Of a stretch of DNA of 64,000 bases, positions 9,381-18,646 are shown in pieces (position 1 is the first letter of the stretch; every line of letters begins with the position of its first letter). The stretch comes from Planctomycetaceae bacterium (lineage in GTDB: Bacteria > Planctomycetota > Planctomycetia > Planctomycetales > Planctomycetaceae): the NCBI GenBank assembly GCA_017795105.1, contig CP051247.1, positions 4,372,001 to 4,436,000 of the forward strand, in the 5' to 3' direction. Under the pieces are notes generated by a model. The model was not told the DNA's origin. It ran no database searches and saw nothing but the letters and a program-made list of their open reading frames with translations. The translations under genes and the position numbers were made by a program.

Positions 9381-9974
9381 CTACCATTTCCAGGGGTTGC
9401 TGGTGGCGGGTGGGAAGTAGAAGGAGAACGGCTTGTAGTGCGACCGGTACTTCACCGACACTTCCGTCCCCTGCAGTTCCCAGCGGTCATGCGAGCGGAC
9501 ACCCAGCGGTGTCAGATACCACGAACCACGAACCTTGTAGTAGTAAGGGCCATACATGGCTTTGTACTGGTGCGGATAGAGCATCTCGTGTGGCGAGAAT
9601 GCCTGGTTGGTAATCATCGTGCCGCCGGCATAGACCGGAGTCATCGGCTGCGGCGACGGATACAGCGGAGCATTCACCTGCGGATAGCAGGGGCCGGGAG
9701 CGTTAGCCACCGGGCCGAGTTTGGTCGGGTGGTTGTTGCGATACTTCGAGACCGGCGTGGCATCGATCGTATTGGCCGAACCGATTGGCTTGGCGCTCGT
9801 GGCATTCCGGATCAGACCGGGAGCGTTTTGCGAAGGTTGACGGTGGCTGACAATTCGCACCACACCTGCGGTGCTGTCATCCACTGAGGAATCCGACTGG
9901 GCCCAGCTGGACTGCTGGGTCATCATGACCAATGCAACTGATGCTGCTGTCGCCAGACATACGAGCCGCGACAT
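9381..9974 (-). CDS. Secreted hypothetical protein, first gene of a three-gene cluster
   Basis: No known function. 197 residues with a clear signal peptide (MSRLVCLATAASVALVMM to about AQS, cut near 25). The mature part is Pro/Tyr-rich, with a C-terminal segment PYYYKVRGSWYLTPLG and YKPFSFYFPP that looks like a small folded beta domain. The start ATG has a strong ribosome-binding site, GGGAGGTGGATT, immediately upstream. Gaps of about 90 bases to the two following secreted genes and the shared strand suggest co-expression. Related short secreted proteins are common in planctomycete genomes; I infer a cell-envelope role. Confidence 0.72.
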   Translation of the reverse strand: MSRLVCLATAASVALVMMTQQSSWAQSDSSVDDSTAGVVRIVSHRQPSQNAPGLIRNATSAKPIGSANTIDATPVSKYRNNHPTKLGPVANAPGPCYPQVNAPLYPSPQPMTPVYAGGTMITNQAFSPHEMLYPHQYKAMYGPYYYKVRGSWYLTPLGVRSHDRWELQGTEVSVKYRSHYKPFSFYFPPATSNPWKW

Positions 9975-10543
9975 AATCCACCTCCCTGCCGACCTGTTGA
10001 GCCGATTTGTTCACTCGAAATCACGAACTTCGGCAAGATCCCCCGGCCGAAGAGCGTGTCTGCTACGAATTACCTGTCCCTCATCGTGGCGTCGGCGTCG
10101 ATCAGTTCGTTCGGAAGGCTTTCCCCTCCCGCACGCAGATCCGATGATGACGCACACTCATCATCAGGTTCGGCTTATTTCGAATATCCAGATGAGGCAT
10201 TCTTTTTGATCAGCACCGGATTGGTCAATTTTGCGTAACTGACTGCTGCTGCACGAGATAAGGCTGCCGTAAAACCGGAATAGTCGTCGCGATCGGCACA
10301 ATCGATACGCCCGAAAAAGTCCGGATATCTTTCCCAGTGTGACGGATTTCTACTCGCAGGAGCCAGGGGAGCTGGGAAACAGGCGAACACGGTCCGGAGG
10401 ACGTTCAGATGGCTCCTGTCGGATGGATGCGGTGGCCCTCCGGGGAGGACGTTTCTCAGTCCCTCAACGCGGAAGACGGGCCGCTCGTTGCTTTCGCAAC
10501 ACAGAGAGGAAACGCAGTGCCATCCCTCCGCTATTGGGCGGGG
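9975..10543. other. 569-base intergenic region
   Basis: It lies upstream of the minus-strand secreted cluster and downstream of the minus-strand AAA ATPase gene, so it should hold the cluster promoter and the ATPase terminator. I see no convincing promoter or terminator. The only structure I can defend is the short inverted repeat at 10143-10165. Reading frames crossing the right part are shadows of the ATPase gene. Confidence 0.5.
10143..10165. promoter_or_regulatory. Inverted repeat upstream of the secreted-protein cluster
   Basis: GATGATGA (10143-10150) and TCATCATC (10158-10165) are perfect 8-base arms with a 7-base spacer. It sits about 170 bases upstream of the start of the 9381-9974 gene and could be an operator for the cluster. 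Confidence 0.3.
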
Positions 10544-12076
10544 TTACATCACCGAGAAGTAGTTGTCGACGGCGAAGTCGAATCCTTCCGGGGACATCTT
10601 CTTTTCGATGCCCTTGTAGACACAGAAGTTGCGGACCTGAAGCAGCAGGTCTCGGGGCTGGCAGGCGCGGAAGGGCCGGTTCACGGCATGATAATGGGTA
10701 TCGATGAGGTACTGGACCGCATCGCGATTCATCGTCATCCCGAACTTCGGAGCCATGATCTCGAACAGTTTGACGAAGTCGGCTTCGGAAGGATCTTTAA
10801 CCTCGATTTTGTAGGGAATTCGGCGGAGAAACGCACCGTCGACCAGGTCTTTCGGCTCAAGGTTCGTCGAGAAGATAATCAGCTGATCGAACGGAACCTG
10901 CAGTTTCTTCCCGCTCGGAAGGTTCAGAAAGTCGTATCGTTTTTCGAGGGGAACAATCCATCGATTCAGCAGCTCATCGACAGGCATCCGCTGGCGGCCG
11001 AAGTCGTCGATGACGAGCGTGCCGCAGTTACTTTTCAACTGCAGCGGAGACTCACAGATGTTTGTCTGCGGATTTTGAGTGACCTCAAGTTCCTGCATCG
11101 TCAATTCGCCCCCGGCGATCACGGTCGGGCGGACGATTTCAATCCAGCGATGATCGATGCCGGTATTGTCGAGATAACCCTCGCCGCGCGGTTGTTCGAC
11201 AGGCTGATGGATCCCCGGATCAAACAGCCGCAGAATATCCCCGTCGATTCCCAGGGCGCGGGGAATCCAGATGGTTGATCCAAAGCAGCCGGTCACGCGT
11301 TCGGCGATACTCGTTTTTCCGTTCCCCGGCTCGCCGAACAGGAACATCCCGCGACCGGAATTGATCGCTGGCCCGAGTTTGTCGAGCATGGTGGGATCGA
11401 TCAGCAGGTCGGAAAACGCCCGCCGCAAATCGTCTTCCTGCACGGTTTGTTTGGCGATGCTCTGCTTCTGCATGGCATCGAGATAGTCGCGGATACTGAC
11501 CGGAGCGGCGCCGTAGTAGGTGCATTCATCTGAATAGCGACGAGCTCGTTCCCGTCCGATATCGGTGATGGCGTAAATGTAATCGCCGATCTCAGTCGAG
11601 CTGCGCAGATCGAGAACCTGGTCGAACTTCCATTGCTTAAGCAGCGGATCGATCAGCGCAAAAGGAAGGCGAATCTGGGAGGCAATCTCGCGACCCGCAG
11701 CCGAGCCCTTTGCGAGCAGGAACTTCAGGATCAGCCGCTCAATATCGTCTGCGCAGAGATGAGCTTCTTCGAGACTGCCTGGCACTTTCGGTGTGAAGCG
11801 GTCAGCGGCCGGTTTGGGTTCCTGCAGCAACGAGTTGACGCGATCAAACAGGTCCGACAGCCCGGCATTTTTCTTCACGGACTGAGGCATCGGCTTCGCG
11901 GCCGGCATTGTTTCTTCCGGAGCTTCGTGAGCCGGTTCTTCGAGCAGCGAATCGAACAGCGATGGCATGTCTTCAATTGAAGACGGGGCAGGGGCAGATT
12001 CCACGGGCGCAGCTTCCTCGACAGACCGCTGGCCCTGCAGTTCCTTTAAGAATTCGCTTGGTGAGAGTTTAGACAT
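10544..12076 (-). CDS. AAA-type ATPase with N-terminal disordered and winged-helix-like regions
   Basis: A cytoplasmic AAA+ ATPase of unknown partner, 510 residues. Residues 1-100 are acidic and Pro/Glu-rich. About 105-180 looks like a winged helix (LILKFLLAKGSAAGREIA, then YIYAITDIGRERA). The AAA core has Walker A GEPGNGKTS (248-256), Walker B TLVIDDFG (353-360), sensor-1 Asn 405 in IFSTNLEP, and a paired Arg in FLRRIPYK. The C-terminal helical lid follows, with a CQPRDLLLQV motif. ATPases of this build occur widely in planctomycetes, sometimes near pilus genes; no pilus operon is visible here. The gene stands alone, 140 bases downstream of hemH on the same strand. Confidence 0.8.
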   Translation of the reverse strand: MSKLSPSEFLKELQGQRSVEEAAPVESAPAPSSIEDMPSLFDSLLEEPAHEAPEETMPAAKPMPQSVKKNAGLSDLFDRVNSLLQEPKPAADRFTPKVPGSLEEAHLCADDIERLILKFLLAKGSAAGREIASQIRLPFALIDPLLKQWKFDQVLDLRSSTEIGDYIYAITDIGRERARRYSDECTYYGAAPVSIRDYLDAMQKQSIAKQTVQEDDLRRAFSDLLIDPTMLDKLGPAINSGRGMFLFGEPGNGKTSIAERVTGCFGSTIWIPRALGIDGDILRLFDPGIHQPVEQPRGEGYLDNTGIDHRWIEIVRPTVIAGGELTMQELEVTQNPQTNICESPLQLKSNCGTLVIDDFGRQRMPVDELLNRWIVPLEKRYDFLNLPSGKKLQVPFDQLIIFSTNLEPKDLVDGAFLRRIPYKIEVKDPSEADFVKLFEIMAPKFGMTMNRDAVQYLIDTHYHAVNRPFRACQPRDLLLQVRNFCVYKGIEKKMSPEGFDFAVDNYFSVM

Positions 12077-12216
12077 CCTGAAATTTCCACGTAAAGAGAC
12101 GTGATCTCCTCCGTGAAGAGTAGTTCAGAATGAAGGGCGGACGCGGAAAACCGTACACCTGTGAGGGAAATATCTCACGAGTCTCGGTCGAGCAATCGAT
12201 TCGACCCGCAGAACGC

Positions 12217-13299
12217 TCAGGAGGCGTTGGGCCGGGATGGGGGAGATCCTTGAGCACCTGGAGTCGGACGCCGCGGTGGTGGGCAGCAGTTCACGGGGCA
12301 GAAGTCATGATTACATCCGTAATGGCCGATTGCCCGCCGATCCTGATCAGGGTCGATCCGCTCCTGAATCAGTTCCACTAGCATCGCCACGAAGTCGGGA
12401 TGGGTGCCGGCCGTTCCGGCCCGCTGCATCGCCATTCCCAGTTCTTCGCACTTCTGAACCGCTTCTTCGTCGAGATCGAAGAGGACTTCCATGTGATCGG
12501 AGAGAAACCCGATTGGCGCAATCACGACCGCCTGCGTTCCCTCTTTCGAAAGATTGTCGAGGTGATCGAGAATATCCGGCTCAAGCCAGGGGTCCTGGGG
12601 GCGGCCGCTACGGCTCTGATAGACAAGTTGCCAGCGGTCTGGCGAAACCCCAGCCTGTTCAGAGACCAACCGAGCCGTTTCCTGGAGCTGCTTCACGTAA
12701 TCCGAAGTGTCGGCCATGCTCTGTGGGAGGCTATGGGCGGTATAGGCAACATGGAAGTTCTCGCGGTGTTCGGCTGGCAACTGGGCAATCGCGGCCTGCA
12801 AACGCTCGAAATTCGCTTTCACGAACAGGGGATGGTTGTAGAAGACGCGAATCTTGTCGATCCGGGGCGTATCGCCGACGATTTCGGATTGTGCGTCGGC
12901 AATATTCTCGCGGTACTGGCGGCATCCTGAATAGCAGCTGTAGCCGGAAAGTACGAGCGCTAAAGCCTTTCGGACACCATCCTGCTGCATCTGGCGGATG
13001 GCGTCGGGGATGTAGGGCGTCCAGTTCCGATTGCCCCAGTAGATCGGCAGATCGACGCCGGCTTCGTCCATGGCCGGTCGCAGGACTTCAATCAGATCAC
13101 GCACCTGCTGATTGATCGGACTGACGCCTCCGAACAACTCGTAATGGTGGGCGACCTCGAGCATGCGTTCGCGAGGCACGTTTCGGCCGCGGAGCACATT
13201 TTCCAGAAAAGGAATGACATCATCCATTCCCTCCGGGCCTCCGAAGGAAACAATGAATATGGCGTCATAGCGGTCGGTCGACTGTTCTTGTTCTGCCAC
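12217..13299 (-). CDS. hemH: Ferrochelatase (HemH/CpfC) with a C-terminal cysteine cluster
   Basis: Inserts ferrous iron into protoporphyrin IX or coproporphyrin III in haem synthesis. I place the start at GTG 13299, with GAGGGAG about 11 bases upstream; the frame also allows TTG at 13374. Counted from the GTG: His189 in AYTAHSLPQSM and Glu271 in LSDHMEVLFD are the usual metal-insertion residues; SRSGRPQDPWLEPD is also conserved. Cys122 and Cys126 (SGYSCYSGCRQY) plus Cys329, 334, 338 and 339 near the end recall the four Cys that hold a [2Fe-2S] cluster in actinobacterial ferrochelatases. At 360 residues the length is normal. Divergent from the desaturase gene. Confidence 0.9.
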   Translation of the reverse strand: MAEQEQSTDRYDAIFIVSFGGPEGMDDVIPFLENVLRGRNVPRERMLEVAHHYELFGGVSPINQQVRDLIEVLRPAMDEAGVDLPIYWGNRNWTPYIPDAIRQMQQDGVRKALALVLSGYSCYSGCRQYRENIADAQSEIVGDTPRIDKIRVFYNHPLFVKANFERLQAAIAQLPAEHRENFHVAYTAHSLPQSMADTSDYVKQLQETARLVSEQAGVSPDRWQLVYQSRSGRPQDPWLEPDILDHLDNLSKEGTQAVVIAPIGFLSDHMEVLFDLDEEAVQKCEELGMAMQRAGTAGTHPDFVAMLVELIQERIDPDQDRRAIGHYGCNHDFCPVNCCPPPRRPTPGAQGSPPSRPNAS

Positions 13300-13478
13300 C
13301 TGCGTTCGATCTCCCTCGATTGAACTTACGATCTTTCCCGTCGCCGATTGTAGTTCGGCAGTCTGATTTCCCAACTCACTGGCCAGAAAGTTGCACTGAC
13401 AAGGTTTCCGATTGGAAGCTGGATGCTCGGTGTCCGTTTTGGCTCCGTTGGCAGGTCGCGGTAGTTCAGCGAAGTTTT

Positions 13479-13497
13479 ATGCGTCAATGTGACGCAT
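13479..13497. promoter_or_regulatory. Palindrome, candidate operator between hemH and the desaturase gene
   Basis: ATGCGTCA (13479-13486) and TGACGCAT (13490-13497) are perfect 8-base arms around ATG, giving a 19-base dyad. Size and symmetry fit a dimeric repressor or activator site (GntR, TetR or CRP-like). It could control the desaturase, hemH or both. Confidence 0.45.
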
Positions 13498-13694
13498 CGA
13501 GACTTTGGAACCTGAATTGAGTTTGGATTAAACCGGGAATTCCAGTAGGATTACGCTGCACCACTGTGCCCCCATCCGGGTTGGGAATACTGACGGTTCT
13601 ACCCGGTAACAATTCGCGTTCACCGACAATTGTGCTTTGCGGCTTGCCAGAAGTCAGGACTGACACTGACGGTAACCTCAGAATGCAAGTCTCA

Positions 13695-13700
13695 CAAGGA
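13695..13700 (+). promoter_or_regulatory. Shine-Dalgarno sequence that decides a TTG start
   Basis: AAGGAG (continuing AT) lies seven bases before TTG 13708. No other start candidate of the desaturase frame has a comparable site; the ATG at 13753 lacks one. Confidence 0.7.
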
Positions 13701-13707
13701 GATAATA

Positions 13708-14697
13708 TTGAGCCCAATTACCGTAGATACTCCGGATGATGTGACCAGCCGCATGAACGACCCGATCGTTCCGCCCGCCAAACTCGAAGACCACGAAAAA
13801 CTTGCTGAAAAACAGGCTCATCACAGTCGGTGGGAGACCATGAAGCAACGATTTCCGCACGGCGTGAACTGGGGCGTAACCGGTTGGCTGGCAGCGATGC
13901 ACGTGCTCGCCGTATTCGCCTTCTTCAATTTCACCTGGGCCGGACTGACGACGTTCCTCGTGCTTCACTTCGTAACCGCCTGCCTGGGAGTGACGCTGGG
14001 TTACCACCGGCTTCTCACTCATGGCAGCTTCAAGGTGCCGCGGGTTCTCGAGTTTTTCTTCTCAATCTGCGGCATCATTTCTGGCGAAGGCAGCCCGGCG
14101 TTCTGGGTCGCCACACACCGTAAGCATCACGCCCTGTCCGATCAGGAAGGCGATCCGCACTCTCCGCTCGACGGTTTCTGGTGGTCGCACTTCATCTGGC
14201 TGCAGCCTCAGAAGAGCAATGCGGAAGTGACTCGCATGCTCGAACGCTGGGCACCGGATATGTGGAAAGATCCGATGCACCGCTTCCTGCATAACGCCTA
14301 CCCGATCATTCTCATCGCCTTCGGAGCCGGGCTCTATGCTCTGGGCGAGTATGTCATCGGCGGCGTTGGCCTGTCGGTCTTCCTGTGGGGTTTCTGTCTG
14401 CGTCAGGTCGCTGTTTACCACGGTACCTGGTTTGTGAACTCCGCCACGCATGTCTGGGGTTATCGGAACTACCAGACTCGCGATCAGTCCCGCAACAACT
14501 GGTGGGTTGCCCTGCTGAGCTACGGTGAAGGCTGGCACAACAACCATCACGCTTATCAGCGCCTGGCCCGTCACGGCCACAAGGCCTGGGAAGTCGACAT
14601 CACCTACGCGGTGATCTGGACCCTTAAGACGCTCGGCCTGGCCAAGGACGTCAAGAACGAACTGCCAGGCAAACGCCATCAGAAAAAGGCCGCCTGA
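13708..14697 (+). CDS. Acyl-CoA desaturase (stearoyl-CoA delta-9 type)
   Basis: A membrane di-iron fatty acid desaturase that introduces a double bond into saturated acyl chains, controlling membrane fluidity. The start is TTG 13708, fixed by the strong ribosome-binding site; the product has 329 residues. The three His boxes are HRLLTH (100-105), HRKHH (137-141) and HNNHH (277-281), the order and spacing of the SCD/DesC group. Four hydrophobic segments (about 55-72, 78-98, 114-126, 196-232) fit the family fold. It is transcribed divergently from hemH across a palindrome and closed by a perfect 16-bp terminator. Electron donor genes are not adjacent. Confidence 0.93.
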   Translation: MSPITVDTPDDVTSRMNDPIVPPAKLEDHEKLAEKQAHHSRWETMKQRFPHGVNWGVTGWLAAMHVLAVFAFFNFTWAGLTTFLVLHFVTACLGVTLGYHRLLTHGSFKVPRVLEFFFSICGIISGEGSPAFWVATHRKHHALSDQEGDPHSPLDGFWWSHFIWLQPQKSNAEVTRMLERWAPDMWKDPMHRFLHNAYPIILIAFGAGLYALGEYVIGGVGLSVFLWGFCLRQVAVYHGTWFVNSATHVWGYRNYQTRDQSRNNWWVALLSYGEGWHNNHHAYQRLARHGHKAWEVDITYAVIWTLKTLGLAKDVKNELPGKRHQKKAA

Positions 14698-14720
14698 ATC
14701 CGGCGAGCCGAGTAGATATA

Positions 14721-14756
14721 AAAAAGCCCCACAGTTTTCGAACTGTGGGGCTTTTT
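14721..14756 (+). terminator. Intrinsic terminator of the desaturase gene
   Basis: Perfect 16-base arms (14721-14736, 14741-14756) with a stable TTCG tetraloop; the right arm ends in a T run. The left arm begins with an A run, so it can also work on the other strand. Confidence 0.92.
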
Positions 14757-14982
14757 TGATGAGCCGTTGCCCAACGGACGGCAGCTGATCGAGCGGAGAA
14801 TGTCGGGGGGCAGAGAGCCGTCTTGTGCACCCAACTAAAACACGTTCGTTCAAGCCGGGCTCCAAGTCTGGGGGTTCGTCTTCGGTTATACAGTGCCATG
14901 GCGGGCGAACGGCGATGTCGAACGGAAGGTGATGTCGGAGAGGTTCGTCTGAGGCGTTGAAGGAATGAGTGATCGTTCAACG

Positions 14983-15013
14983 AAAAAGGGGACCCGGCCA
15001 GAGCCGGATCCCC
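14983..15013 (-). terminator. Intrinsic terminator of the YugP-like gene
   Basis: Read on the minus strand, a GC-rich stem GGGATCCGGC / GCCGGGTCCC (one G-T pair) with a TCTG loop is followed by CTTTTT. It lies 25 bases beyond the stop at 15038. Confidence 0.75.
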
Positions 15014-15037
15014 CAGTTTGGATTCGCGTCGTCGTGA

Positions 15038-15709
15038 TCAGTCGCGACGGCCGCCGGCGAAGATCATCAGGTAGTAGAGCAGGGTCAGGACCGACTGCAG
15101 GGTTGCGGCAACGTAGGTCCAGGCGGCTGCATTGAGGACGCCACTTACGGCTGCTCCCCCGTTTTCATCGACGATGCCCATCTCGCCGAGAATTCGCTTC
15201 GCACGATTACTGGCATCGAACTCAACTGGCAGGTTCACCAGCTGGAAGAAGACGACGCCGCCGAACAACACGATGCCGAGCAGAATCAGATGAATGCTCT
15301 GCATCAGCACGCCGAGGATCAGCAGGATCGAAAACGCGGTTCCTCCGAATTGAGCAGCAGGTACGGCCATGTTACGAACGACCAGTGGACTGTAATTCTT
15401 CGCATCCTGAATGGCATGCCCCACTTCGTGAGCAGCAATCCCGACGGACGACGCCGTGTGTCCCCGGTAGACATCTGGACTCAGCCGAACAACTTTCTCT
15501 CGTGGGTCGTAGTGATCGGACAGATGCCCTTGTGTTTCCACCACTTCAACGTGCCGCAAATCCATCGTGTCGAGGATGTGACGGGCAGCGGCTGCGCCTG
15601 ACAGACGCGCAGGCACTTTCATGCCATGCGCGAACTGCGAATGCACCCGGTGCTGGGCCCACATCATCAACAGGACGGGCGGGACCATGAAAATCAGATA
15701 CTCAATCAT
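15038..15709 (-). CDS. Membrane zinc metallopeptidase, YugP type
   Basis: A membrane-embedded zinc protease of the YugP (Zn_peptidase_2) family, 223 residues. The N-terminal helix (about 3-17) is followed by HEVGH at 94-98 (two zinc His and the catalytic Glu), helices at about 117-158, and FDASNRAKRIL (near 174-184), which in the family supplies a further conserved acidic residue. A final helix lies near 200-218. ATG 15709 is preceded by GGAGAACGGAG. Substrates of the family are poorly known. The gene is monocistronic, with its own terminator. Confidence 0.9.
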   Translation of the reverse strand: MIEYLIFMVPPVLLMMWAQHRVHSQFAHGMKVPARLSGAAAARHILDTMDLRHVEVVETQGHLSDHYDPREKVVRLSPDVYRGHTASSVGIAAHEVGHAIQDAKNYSPLVVRNMAVPAAQFGGTAFSILLILGVLMQSIHLILLGIVLFGGVVFFQLVNLPVEFDASNRAKRILGEMGIVDENGGAAVSGVLNAAAWTYVAATLQSVLTLLYYLMIFAGGRRD

Positions 15710-16135
15710 CTCCGTTCTCCAGGCATTTCTGCCATCTATGAAAGGTCATCAGCCAGTCTGACATTTTTTCGCTCGCTGATCGGTCAGGCGACTCAACTGA
15801 CGACGAAATTGGGAATCCCAGACTCGCCGCCACATTGGCAGGCGATTTCGCTCATGCAGAAAGTTGCACGTTCTGCACCATTATTACGTGAGCCAACGGA
15901 ATTTGATGGGCGCGGATTAAAAATTCAGTCGTCCGGGAATCGAAGATGCAGTGGCCATTTCGACCCTCGCACCAGAAGCCGCGTGCCCCAACTGTCCGAC
16001 AACCGCAGAATTGTAAAAATTGTAAGAATCGGCATTACTTGTGCGAGGGAGTTGGTAAGATCAGTAAGTTAGAAAACCCTTTCGCGGGTGCGAGGGGCTG
16101 TCCGATTTAGCTTGAACTTTGAGGGGAGATCACTA
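15710..16135. other. 426-base intergenic region
   Basis: Divergent region between the YugP-like gene and the Tyr-rich secreted peptide. The last 120 bases are AT-rich, with a direct repeat of AATTGTAA near 16010 and a GAGGGGAG ribosome-binding site at 16121. I see no promoter with good spacing and no coding sequence. Confidence 0.4.
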
Positions 16136-16465
16136 ATGAACCGGTTGCTGATTCTGGCATTTCTCTCGGCAGGCCTGATGCTGGCCAGCGAGGCGAACAC
16201 CGCGGAGGCGGGACATTATCACTCTAGCTGTTACAGCTGCTACGGGGGATACGGGTATGCCGGGTACGGCTACTACGGTGCGTACAACTCTTATTACGCC
16301 CCCGCTTACAGCGCCTGGTATGCCCCGCGGTACACGGCTTACAACTACGGCTACTACCCGTATTATGGGTACTATCCCAACTACTGGGCCGGTTACTACC
16401 CCGGCTATTATCCGGGTTACTACGCCGGCTACTATGGCTACACTGGATACTATCCCTGGTGGTAA
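16136..16465 (+). CDS. Small secreted Gly/Tyr-rich protein
   Basis: No known function. 109 residues: a signal peptide (MNRLLILAFLSAGLMLASEA, cut near ANTAEA) and then a mature part made almost wholly of Tyr, Gly, Ala, Pro and Asn, in loose repeats such as GYYPGYYPGYYAGYY. A CYSCY pair sits just after the signal. Such proteins are often structural, forming fibres or dityrosine-linked material; this is inference from composition. The start ATG 16136 has GAGGGGAG eight bases upstream. It has its own strong terminator, so it is probably expressed alone. Confidence 0.75.
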   Translation: MNRLLILAFLSAGLMLASEANTAEAGHYHSSCYSCYGGYGYAGYGYYGAYNSYYAPAYSAWYAPRYTAYNYGYYPYYGYYPNYWAGYYPGYYPGYYAGYYGYTGYYPWW

Positions 16466-16498
16466 GCGAGCCGGTCGTCGACAGGCATGAACAGACTG

Positions 16499-16528
16499 AG
16501 GCACTTCCCGATCGGGAAGTGCCTTTTT
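16499..16528 (+). terminator. Intrinsic terminator of the Tyr-rich peptide gene
   Basis: A perfect 26-base palindrome (16499-16524) running into TTTTT, 33 bases after the stop at 16465. Confidence 0.9.
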
Positions 16529-16603
16529 CATTTGCGGCTCAAGGGTTTTTCTCTAGGATGGCTGCTGCATTTTCGCCGTCGTTCCTCCTGTTGAAATACT
16601 CCC

Positions 16604-18085
<1,482 letters not shown>

Positions 18086-18092
18086 CCCGCCA

Positions 18093-18135
18093 GTAGCCTG
18101 GGGATAGCCGCAGGCGTATCCCAGCACAATCCGCG
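18093..18135 (+). repeat. TGGGATA/TATCCCAGC intergenic repeat, copy 1
   Basis: Core GGGATAGCCGCAGGCGTATCCC followed by AGCACAATCCGCG. The inverted ends GGGATA/TATCCC flank a short variable centre. Related copies lie at 25089, 33423, 33658 and 35126. Confidence 0.6.
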
Positions 18136-18169
18136 TTGGGGGCACACAGACTTTCCGATCGATCGGATA

Positions 18170-18212
18170 GCCCCGGTTGATTCAACCGGGGTGGCTTAGC
18201 CACAAGAGGTCG
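18170..18212 (+). repeat. Modular palindrome-plus-hairpin repeat, copy 1
   Basis: A 21-base palindrome with CCCCGGTTGA arms, then hairpin GTGGC-TTA-GCCAC, then the tail ACAAGAGGTCG. Other copies lie at 30574, 30656 (reverse), 33472, 33580 (reverse), 49311, 49396 (partial) and 49470 (reverse). Confidence 0.75.
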
Positions 18213-18234
18213 TAAGGTTTGTGTGCGTCCCTTT

Positions 18235-18271
18235 CACAGGGGTGGCCCGTCCGGGACGGGCCACCCCTGTG
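18235..18271. repeat. 37-base perfect palindrome
   Basis: 18-base arms (18235-18252 and 18254-18271) around one G, with core GTGGCCCGTCC. The same core forms the palindrome part of the modular repeats at 33472 and 33580. No small hairpin follows here, so it looks like the first module on its own. Confidence 0.8.
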
Positions 18272-18371
18272 TGTGACACCTTATGAGCAACTGCGGCAAC
18301 CCCAGCCCAATGTGCTGCATGCGGGCTTCTCTGGTTCGGGGGCTGCTGATGGCGGGTTGGAGGCCTGGAAT

Positions 18372-18396
18372 CCACTGCTGGCCAAGCCAGCAGTGG
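18372..18396. repeat. Inverted repeat of the CACTG/GCCAG type
   Basis: CCACTGCTGGC and GCCAGCAGTGG are perfect 11-base arms around CAA, followed by CACACC. Shorter relatives with CACTGGC arms lie at 35204-35220 and 35246-35262. Confidence 0.65.
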
Positions 18397-18502
18397 CACA
18401 CCTTGCAGAGCGGCCCGGCCTGGTTCTCTGTTTCGTCATTCGAGTGACAAAGCCCCGTTGGAGGCGATTTCGGCCTCCCGGAATTCCGGGGCCGAGTTGG
18501 TC

Positions 18503-18531
18503 TTGGCCGGTTCGGCTTCACTTTGTATAAA
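18503..18531 (+). promoter_or_regulatory. Candidate sigma-70 promoter of the LolC/LolD-type operon
   Basis: TTGGCC (18503-18508), a 17-base spacer and TATAAA (18526-18531). Predicted start near 18538, giving a leader of about 110 bases before the permease gene. Confidence 0.5.
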
Positions 18532-18646
18532 TTGCACATCGGACGGAGAGCGAACGCGCTGGTGAACATCGGCATCATCGCATCCGCCGATCAGGCCCGG
18601 AGGGTCTGGTAGACGATCGAAAGACCTCAGCCAAGGGAATGGCGAG

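Larger units (their letters stand above)
13300..13707. other. Divergent intergenic region between hemH and the desaturase gene
   Basis: About 400 bases holding the 5' signals of both genes. It contains the palindrome at 13479-13497 and the Shine-Dalgarno sequence at 13695-13700. I found no promoter with good matches in both boxes. Confidence 0.5.
14698..15037. other. Intergenic region holding two terminators
   Basis: Between the convergent desaturase and YugP-like genes. It contains the plus-strand terminator at 14721-14756 and the minus-strand terminator at 14983-15013; I see nothing else in the 225 bases between them. Confidence 0.6.
18086..18646. other. 561-base intergenic region filled with palindromic repeats
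   Basis: It holds, in order, a TGGGATA-type repeat (18093-18135), a modular hairpin repeat (18170-18212), a 37-base perfect palindrome (18235-18271), an 11+3+11 inverted repeat (18372-18396) and the promoter of the downstream Lol-type genes (18503-18531). No coding sequence is seen; reading frames crossing it reflect the GC-rich repeats. Confidence 0.65.

Noticed and set aside
10409..11278. Plus-strand 289-codon open frame
   Set aside because: It lies antisense to the AAA ATPase gene, whose motifs are clear; the plus-strand product has no recognisable pattern.
18086..18646. CRISPR array
   Set aside because: The repeats here differ from each other and are palindromes without regular spacers; no cas gene is in the window.
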